Assembly (NCBI GenBank): GCA_002329325.1 | Contig: DCTX01000066.1 | Coordinates: 1,822-13,104 of the forward strand | Direction: 5' to 3' | Source: Anaerolineales bacterium UBA1429 | GTDB taxonomy: Bacteria; Chloroflexota; Anaerolineae; UBA1429 | DNA: 11,283 nt | Shown: in pieces, positions 7,219 to 11,283 of the stretch | Layout of the letters: every line of letters starts with the position of its first letter | How positions within the stretch are numbered: the first letter of the stretch is position 1 | The notes under the pieces: generated by a model | What the model was told of the DNA's origin: nothing | Database searches by the model: none | The model's input: the letters and a program-made list of their open reading frames with translations, nothing else | Position numbers and translations under genes: made by a program

Positions 7219-8616
7219 ATGATGAACTATAGCCACGAGACCTTTCTCTCGCCCTTTACCTGGCGCTATGGCAGCGACGAGATGCGGGCCCTCTTTTCGC
7301 AGATGCACACGCGACGGCTCTGGCGGCGCATCTGGGTGGCCCTGGCCGAGGTGCAGGCCGAGGCCGGGCTGGTGACAGAGGCCCAGGTGGCAGACCTGCG
7401 GGTCCACCAGGACGAGGTGGATTGGGAGCGCGCCCAGGAGATCGAGCGGGCCCTGCACCACGACCTGATGGCCGAGGTGCGGGCCTATGCCGAGCAGAGC
7501 CCCGTGGGGGGCGGCGTCATCCATCTGGGCGCCACCAGCATGGACGTGGAGGACAACGCCGATGCCCTGCGCATCCGTGACGCCCTGGCCCTGGTGCGGA
7601 CCCGCCTGGTGGCGCTGCTGGAGGCCCTGGCGGAGCGGATCGAGGCCGAGGCCGATACCGTGGTCATGGCCTACACCCACATCCAGCCCGCCGAGCCGAC
7701 GACCGTAGGCTATCGCCTGTGCCAGTACGCCTATGACTTCTTGGCCGACCTGGAGGGGCTGGATGGGTTCCACGTGCGGGGCAAGGGCTTCAAGGGGGCC
7801 GTCGGCACGTCGGCCTCCTACGCGCACCTGCTGGCCGAGAGCGAGATGACCCCGGAGGAGATGGAGGCGCGGGTGATGGCCCGGCTCGGCCTCGAGGCCG
7901 TGCCCGTCAGCACCCAGACCTATCCGCGCAAGATGGATTTCGCGCTGCTGAGCCTGCTGGCGGGGATCGCCCAATCGGCCCACAAATTCGCCCTGGACCT
8001 GCGCCTGCTGCAATCGCCCCTGTTCGGCGAGATGAGCGAGCCCTTTGGCAGCCAGCAGGTGGGTTCTTCGGCGATGCCCTTCAAGCGGAACCCGATCAAC
8101 TCGGAGAGCATCTGCTCGCTGGCGCGCTATGTGGCCGCGTTGCCCCGGGTGGCCTGGGATAACGCCTCCCTCTCGATGCTGGAGCGCACCCTGGACGATT
8201 CGGCCAACCGGCGCGTGGCGCTGCCCGAGGCGTTCCTGGCGGTTGACGATCTGCTGCGGCGCCTCACCCGCATCGTCAAGGGGCTGCGCCTGGGCCGCGA
8301 GGCCAGCGCCCGCAATCTGGCCACCTATGGGCCCTTTGCCGCCACTGAGCCCCTGCTGATGGCGCTGGTCAAGGCGGGGGCCGACCGCCAGGCGATGCAC
8401 GAGCTGATCCGCGCCCATTGCATGGCCGCCTGGGAGGCCATGCAGGCCGGCAAGCCGAACCCGCTGATCGGGCGGCTGGCCGCCGATGAGGCCGTGAATG
8501 CGTACCTCTCGGGCGAGGCGGTGCGCCGCATCATGCGCCAGGGCGCCGACGCGGGCCAGGCGCCCGCCATCTGCCGGGCGTTTTGCGCCACACTGCGCCA
8601 GGCGCTGCAACGCTAG
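7219..8616 (+). CDS. purB: Adenylosuccinate lyase
   Basis: PurB acts twice in purine synthesis. It releases fumarate from SAICAR to give AICAR, and from adenylosuccinate to give AMP. It belongs to the fumarase/aspartase superfamily, a homotetramer with active sites made from three subunits. The frame is open upstream to 7018, but that part overlaps purQ. I chose ATG 7219, which follows gagaggt (7203-7209) and gives 465 aa; ATG 7222 is an equally possible start one codon later. Motifs are HHDLMAEV (His80-His81), HLGATSMDVEDNA, AYTHIQPAEPTT (His154) and the superfamily signature GSSAMPFKRNP (282-292, catalytic serine in the mobile loop). The sequence LERTLDDSANRR follows. It sits 47 bp after purQ and is probably in the same transcript. 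Confidence 0.95.
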   Translation: MMNYSHETFLSPFTWRYGSDEMRALFSQMHTRRLWRRIWVALAEVQAEAGLVTEAQVADLRVHQDEVDWERAQEIERALHHDLMAEVRAYAEQSPVGGGVIHLGATSMDVEDNADALRIRDALALVRTRLVALLEALAERIEAEADTVVMAYTHIQPAEPTTVGYRLCQYAYDFLADLEGLDGFHVRGKGFKGAVGTSASYAHLLAESEMTPEEMEARVMARLGLEAVPVSTQTYPRKMDFALLSLLAGIAQSAHKFALDLRLLQSPLFGEMSEPFGSQQVGSSAMPFKRNPINSESICSLARYVAALPRVAWDNASLSMLERTLDDSANRRVALPEAFLAVDDLLRRLTRIVKGLRLGREASARNLATYGPFAATEPLLMALVKAGADRQAMHELIRAHCMAAWEAMQAGKPNPLIGRLAADEAVNAYLSGEAVRRIMRQGADAGQAPAICRAFCATLRQALQR

Positions 8617-8659
8617 CGTTCTCTGGAGACCATTCGCCGTACAGAAAGGAGCTGCGACG

Positions 8660-9427
8660 ATGGCCGACAAGATAGCATTCGGGGCCAAGCTGGCCGAGGG
8701 CAAAACCAAGATCATCTATGCGCATCCGGAGCGCGAGGACGTGGTCTATATCCTGCACAAGGATGGGCTGACCGCCGGGGATGGGGCGCGGCGCAGCGAG
8801 CTGCCCGGCAAGGGCGAGCTGGCCTGCCTGACCACCTCCAACGTCTTTTACCTGCTGGAGCAGGAGGGCGTGGCCACCCACTATATCGGCATGCTGGGCG
8901 GCAACGTGAACCTGGTGACCCGCTGCGCCATGGTGCCCCTCGAGGTGGTCATGCGCCGCATCGCCACCGGCTCGTATCTGCGGCGCCACCCCGAGATCGC
9001 CGAGGGCACGCGCTTTGAGCCTACGGTGGTCGAGTTCTTTTGCAAGGACGACGCCGCCCACGATCCCCTGGTGACCGACGAGCAGATCCAGGAGATGGAG
9101 CTGGCCGACGCCGCCGAGATCGAGACGATGCGCGCGGCGGGCCGCCACGTGTTCGACATCCTGGAGGCCGCCTGGGCCAAGCAGGATGTGACCCTGGTGG
9201 ATCTCAAGATCGAGTTCGGTCGCGCCAGCGACGATGGCCGCCTGCTGGTGGCCGACGTGATCGACAACGACTCGTGGCGCATCTGGCCCGGCGGCGACAA
9301 GTCGCGGATGCTGGACAAGCAGGTCTATCGCAACCTGCCCGAGGTAACCGACGCCGGTCTGCGCGAGGTGTTGGCCAACTATGCGCGGGTGGCCGAGATG
9401 ACCACAGCGTTCATCGAAGAGGACTAG
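8660..9427 (+). CDS. purC: SAICAR synthetase, PAICS-like subtype
   Basis: This enzyme condenses CAIR with aspartate using ATP to form SAICAR. It is 255 aa from ATG 8660, preceded by aaaggagct (8645-8653). The frame stays open upstream into purB, but only this start has a ribosome binding site and begins with the family N-terminus. Motifs are AEGKTKIIY (12-20, nucleotide loop), EVVMRRIATGSYLRR (95-109), FFCKDDAAHDP (126-136), LVDLKIEFG (179-187) and ADVIDNDSWRIWPGGDKS (198-215). From memory of the family, RRIATGS, KDDAxxDP and ADVIDNDSWR match the SAICAR synthetase domain of animal PAICS better than the Bacillus or E. coli PurC, which read more like VRNIAAGS and ADEISPD. In PAICS this domain is fused to a class II PurE. 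Here the two are separate genes with a small gene between them. Confidence 0.95.
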   Translation: MADKIAFGAKLAEGKTKIIYAHPEREDVVYILHKDGLTAGDGARRSELPGKGELACLTTSNVFYLLEQEGVATHYIGMLGGNVNLVTRCAMVPLEVVMRRIATGSYLRRHPEIAEGTRFEPTVVEFFCKDDAAHDPLVTDEQIQEMELADAAEIETMRAAGRHVFDILEAAWAKQDVTLVDLKIEFGRASDDGRLLVADVIDNDSWRIWPGGDKSRMLDKQVYRNLPEVTDAGLREVLANYARVAEMTTAFIEED

Positions 9428-9461
9428 CGGGGGGCTGGGCGCCCTCTGCGAGGAGGGGGCT

Positions 9462-9893
9462 ATGGCGAGAGCGCATCGCTGGATTCGGGACCTGGTGGCC
9501 AGCATGGACGCTCACCTGGAGGAGCCGCAGCGGGCCGCCGTGCTGGCCGAGTGTGGGCGCCGCTGCCTGCCCAAGAGCACCGTGGCGCGGGCGCGCCGGC
9601 TCTGGAAGACAGAGGGCGACCTGGATGCCTGGGTGGCGGCCATGAATGCGCAGCATCTGGGCGGGGGCCATCTGCAGCGCGAGGGCGACGTGATCTATGG
9701 GCGCTACGAGCGCTGCTACTGCTCCCTGGCCAAAGGGGCGGGCGAGGGGCTTTCGACCACCTTCTGCCACTGTTCTCGGGCCTGGCTGCAGGGCCTGTTC
9801 GAGGGGGCGCTGGGCCGCAGCGCTCAGGTCGAGTTGACGCAGACCGTTGTGGGCGGCGCGCCCGATTGCCGCTGGATCGTGCGGCTGGGGTAG
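9462..9893 (+). CDS. Conserved-looking Cys-rich protein of unknown function inside the pur cluster
   Basis: The gene encodes 143 aa from ATG 9462, with a strong aggaggggg at 9451-9459, and starts 34 bp after purC. I cannot give it a function. It has seven cysteines: CGRRC (31, 35), RCYC (85, 87), FCHC (102, 104) and Cys136 near the C-terminus, a pattern that suggests metal or Fe-S binding or a redox role. No signal peptide or membrane segment is visible, so it is probably cytoplasmic. The first 60 residues look helical and basic; the C-terminal part (GRSAQVELTQTVVGGAPDCR) looks like a beta-rich closing unit. From memory the CGRxC, YxxCxC, FCxCSxxW and FE patterns recall small uncharacterised DUF proteins (possibly DUF6144), with a C-terminus like that of V4R or ATC-hydrolase-type domains. 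None of this is verified. Its ribosome binding site, codon use and position support a real, co-expressed gene. Confidence 0.85.
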   Translation: MARAHRWIRDLVASMDAHLEEPQRAAVLAECGRRCLPKSTVARARRLWKTEGDLDAWVAAMNAQHLGGGHLQREGDVIYGRYERCYCSLAKGAGEGLSTTFCHCSRAWLQGLFEGALGRSAQVELTQTVVGGAPDCRWIVRLG

Positions 9894-9931
9894 GGCGCGC
9901 GCCCGGCTGGCGGGGCCGCGGGTCGTGGGGC

Positions 9932-9959
9932 TTGGGCTCCGCGCCAGGTCGTGTATAAT
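9932..9959 (+). promoter_or_regulatory. Probable internal promoter for purE-purF
   Basis: A perfect TATAAT lies at 9954-9959 with TTGGGC (three matches to TTGACA) at 9932-9937, a 16-bp spacer. Transcription would begin near A9965, leaving about 30 nt before the purE ATG. A ribosome binding site, aaggag (9978-9983), lies within that leader. TATAAT is rare in DNA this GC-rich, and the gap here is the longest inside the cluster after guaB (102 bp), which supports a real promoter giving purE and purF extra expression. Confidence 0.6.
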
Positions 9960-9995
9960 GTCAGATGGGCAAGGGGTAAGGAGAGTTTGGGAAGC

Positions 9996-10478
9996 ATGTC
10001 TTCTCGGGTTGTCATCCTCATGGGGTCCAAAAGCGACCTCGAGCACGTGGGGCAGATCGTCTCTGCCTGCCAGGCCTTTGGCCTAGAGACCGAGCGGCAC
10101 ATCGCCTCGGCGCACAAGAGCGCCCGCTATCTGCTGGACCTGCTGGAGCGCATCGAGGCCGAGGGGGCGCCGGTGGTCTATATCACCGTAGCGGGCCGCT
10201 CCAACGCCCTCAGCGGCATGGCCGACGCCAACGTCACCGGCCCGGTCATCGCCTGCCCGCCCTACTCCTCCAGCTACGGCGGCGCCGACATCTACTCCTC
10301 GCTGCGCATGCCGGGCGGCGTCGCTCCCCTGGTGGTGCTGGAGCCCGCCGCGGCGGCGCTGGCGGCGGCCAAGATATTGGCCCTGGCGGATCCGGCGCTC
10401 CGGGAGCGGGTGCGGGCCTATCAGGCCCAGATGACCGAGCAGATCATTCGCGATGACCGCGTGTTGGGCGAGGCGTGA
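9996..10478 (+). CDS. purE: AIR carboxylase, class II PurE
   Basis: The protein is 160 aa from ATG 9996, the usual PurE length. It forms CAIR from AIR. The N-terminus VVILMGSKSDLEH (5-17) is the common PurE start. Class II features follow: SAHK (38-41) instead of SAHR-TP, AGRSNALSG (66-74) instead of AGGAAHLPG, and IACPPYSSSYGGADIYSSLR instead of GVPVQS. These match remembered Treponema denticola PurE and the PurE domain of animal PAICS, which carboxylate AIR directly with CO2 and need no PurK. E. coli-type class I PurE instead mutates N5-CAIR. The frame is open from GTG 9951, but that start would lie on the predicted -10 box, whereas ATG 9996 has aaggag at 9978-9983. purF follows after 32 bp. 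The class assignment rests on motifs, not on assay. Confidence 0.93.
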   Translation: MSSRVVILMGSKSDLEHVGQIVSACQAFGLETERHIASAHKSARYLLDLLERIEAEGAPVVYITVAGRSNALSGMADANVTGPVIACPPYSSSYGGADIYSSLRMPGGVAPLVVLEPAAAALAAAKILALADPALRERVRAYQAQMTEQIIRDDRVLGEA

Positions 10479-10510
10479 TGCGATACGCAGAGCCACCAGG
10501 TGAGGCTACC

Positions 10511-11283
10511 ATGACGGGATTGGCGTGCAGAGGGTTCGACGATAGCCCCAAGGAGGCATGCGGCGTGTTTGGCATCTTTGCCCGTGGCGAGGCCGTGGCG
10601 CGCATCACCTTCTTCGGCCTGTTTGCGCTGCAGCACCGCGGCCAGGAGAGCGCCGGCATCGCCGTCAGCGACGGGTATGGCGCCAAGCTGTACAAGGAGA
10701 TGGGCCTGGTCTCCCAGGTCTTTAACGAGGCGAACCTGGCCCCGCTGGTGGGCCACATCGCCATCGGCCACACCCGCTACTCCACCGCCGACTCCTCGCG
10801 GCCGGTGAGCGCCGGGCCGTTCTTGCTGGAATCGGCCCTCGGCCCCATCGCCCTGGCCCACAACGGCAACCTTGTGAACACCGAAGAGCTCCGCCAGAAG
10901 CTGTTCGAGCGCGGCGTGGGCCTGGCCTCCTCCTGCGATTCCGAGGTCATGATCCAGATGCTGGCGGGCGCCCAGGGGGATACCTGGGAGGACCGCATCC
11001 GCGACATGATGAGCATGGCGCTGGGGGCCTACTCGCTGACGATCCTCACCCGCGATAGCCTGATCGCCGTGCGCGACCCGTGGGGCTTTCGCCCCCTCAG
11101 CATGGGGCGGCTGAACGGCGGCTGGGTGGTGGCCTCGGAGAGCTGCGCCCTGGAGACGGTGGGCGCCCGCGAGATACAGGAGATCCCCGCCGGGGCCATC
11201 GTCATCATCAACGACCAGGGGATGCGCATGGTGCGGGGCCGCGAGCCGGAGCAATCCAGCCTGTGCATCTTTGAGTACATCTA
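10511..11283 (+). CDS. purF: Amidophosphoribosyltransferase, N-terminal part (runs off the window)
   Basis: PurF makes phosphoribosylamine from PRPP and glutamine, the committed first step of purine synthesis. The visible 257 codons cover the Ntn-type class II glutaminase domain and stop at CIFEYI, just before the phosphoribosyltransferase domain. Motifs are EACGVFGIFA, LQHRGQESAGI, GHTRYSTADSS, LAHNGNLVNT, SSCDSEV and DPWGFRPLSMG. The glutamine-binding residues are those expected. The nucleophile is Cys17, so a 16-residue leader would be removed to expose it, as in Bacillus-type PurF. I chose ATG 10511 because aggtgagg (10498-10505) precedes it at good spacing. An in-frame ATG at 10478 overlaps the purE stop by one base and would place the cysteine at position 28. 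No stop is reached, so the gene is cut by the window and not broken. Confidence 0.95.
   Translation, partial: MTGLACRGFDDSPKEACGVFGIFARGEAVARITFFGLFALQHRGQESAGIAVSDGYGAKLYKEMGLVSQVFNEANLAPLVGHIAIGHTRYSTADSSRPVSAGPFLLESALGPIALAHNGNLVNTEELRQKLFERGVGLASSCDSEVMIQMLAGAQGDTWEDRIRDMMSMALGAYSLTILTRDSLIAVRDPWGFRPLSMGRLNGGWVVASESCALETVGAREIQEIPAGAIVIINDQGMRMVRGREPEQSSLCIFEYI

Noticed and set aside
7168..8715. 515-codon open frame on the - strand opposite purB
   Set aside because: It is a shadow of purB with low-complexity translation and no family motif; the + strand carries all purB signatures.
8531..9505. 324-codon open frame on the - strand opposite purC
   Set aside because: It is an antisense shadow of a strongly conserved gene, with no ribosome binding site or motif supporting it.
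9893..9904. 12-base perfect palindrome gggcgcgcgccc after the Cys-rich gene
   Set aside because: As RNA it would make only about four base pairs around a small loop and has no T-run; it is likely by chance in such GC-rich sequence.
9951..9995. Upstream GTG start for PurE adding 15 residues
   Set aside because: The extra codons coincide with the TATAAT box and the ribosome binding site, and the family N-terminus begins at ATG 9996.

Overview
The window is a GC-rich (about two thirds G+C by eye), tightly packed bacterial chromosomal segment in which every recognised gene lies on the + strand. It holds the tail of a housekeeping sigma-70 factor followed by a purine nucleotide biosynthesis cluster: purA, guaB, purL, purQ, purB, purC, a small cysteine-rich gene of unknown function, purE, and purF, which runs off the right edge. 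I saw no mobile element, tRNA, rRNA or CRISPR array. The long PurL with a duplicated PurS-like N-terminus, the GC-rich composition and the animal/spirochaete-like PurC and PurE would fit a Chloroflexota-type bacterium. That placement is an inference from remembered family patterns and is only tentative.

Layout. 1-291: C-terminal part of a sigma-70 factor (region 4). 292-570: a GNRA-capped hairpin just after the sigma stop, an extended -10 promoter near 373-401, a leader with a two-part stem-loop (436-491), a near-perfect GC palindrome (527-552) and a strong ribosome binding site in front of purA. 571-3405: purA and guaB, the first committed enzymes of the AMP and GMP branches, separated by 60 bp containing a perfect 10-bp hairpin. 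3423-7171: purL and purQ, which overlap by ATGA and encode the FGAM synthase. 7219-9427: purB and purC. 9462-9893: the unknown Cys-rich gene. 9954-9959: a perfect TATAAT that probably gives an extra promoter. 9996-10478: purE. 10511 to the end: the N-terminal half of purF.

How they work together. PurF makes phosphoribosylamine from PRPP and glutamine. PurL and PurQ make FGAM. PurE carboxylates AIR, PurC adds aspartate, and PurB removes fumarate both here and in the AMP branch. PurA and GuaB divide IMP between adenylate and guanylate. The steps of PurD, PurN (or PurT), PurM and PurH are not encoded here and may lie downstream. PurK is also absent from the window, and PurE carries class II motifs (SAHK, AGRSN), so PurK is probably not needed. 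The most interesting points are the class II, PAICS-like PurC/PurE pair, the Cys-rich gene placed between them, the PurL fusion, and the structured purA leader.
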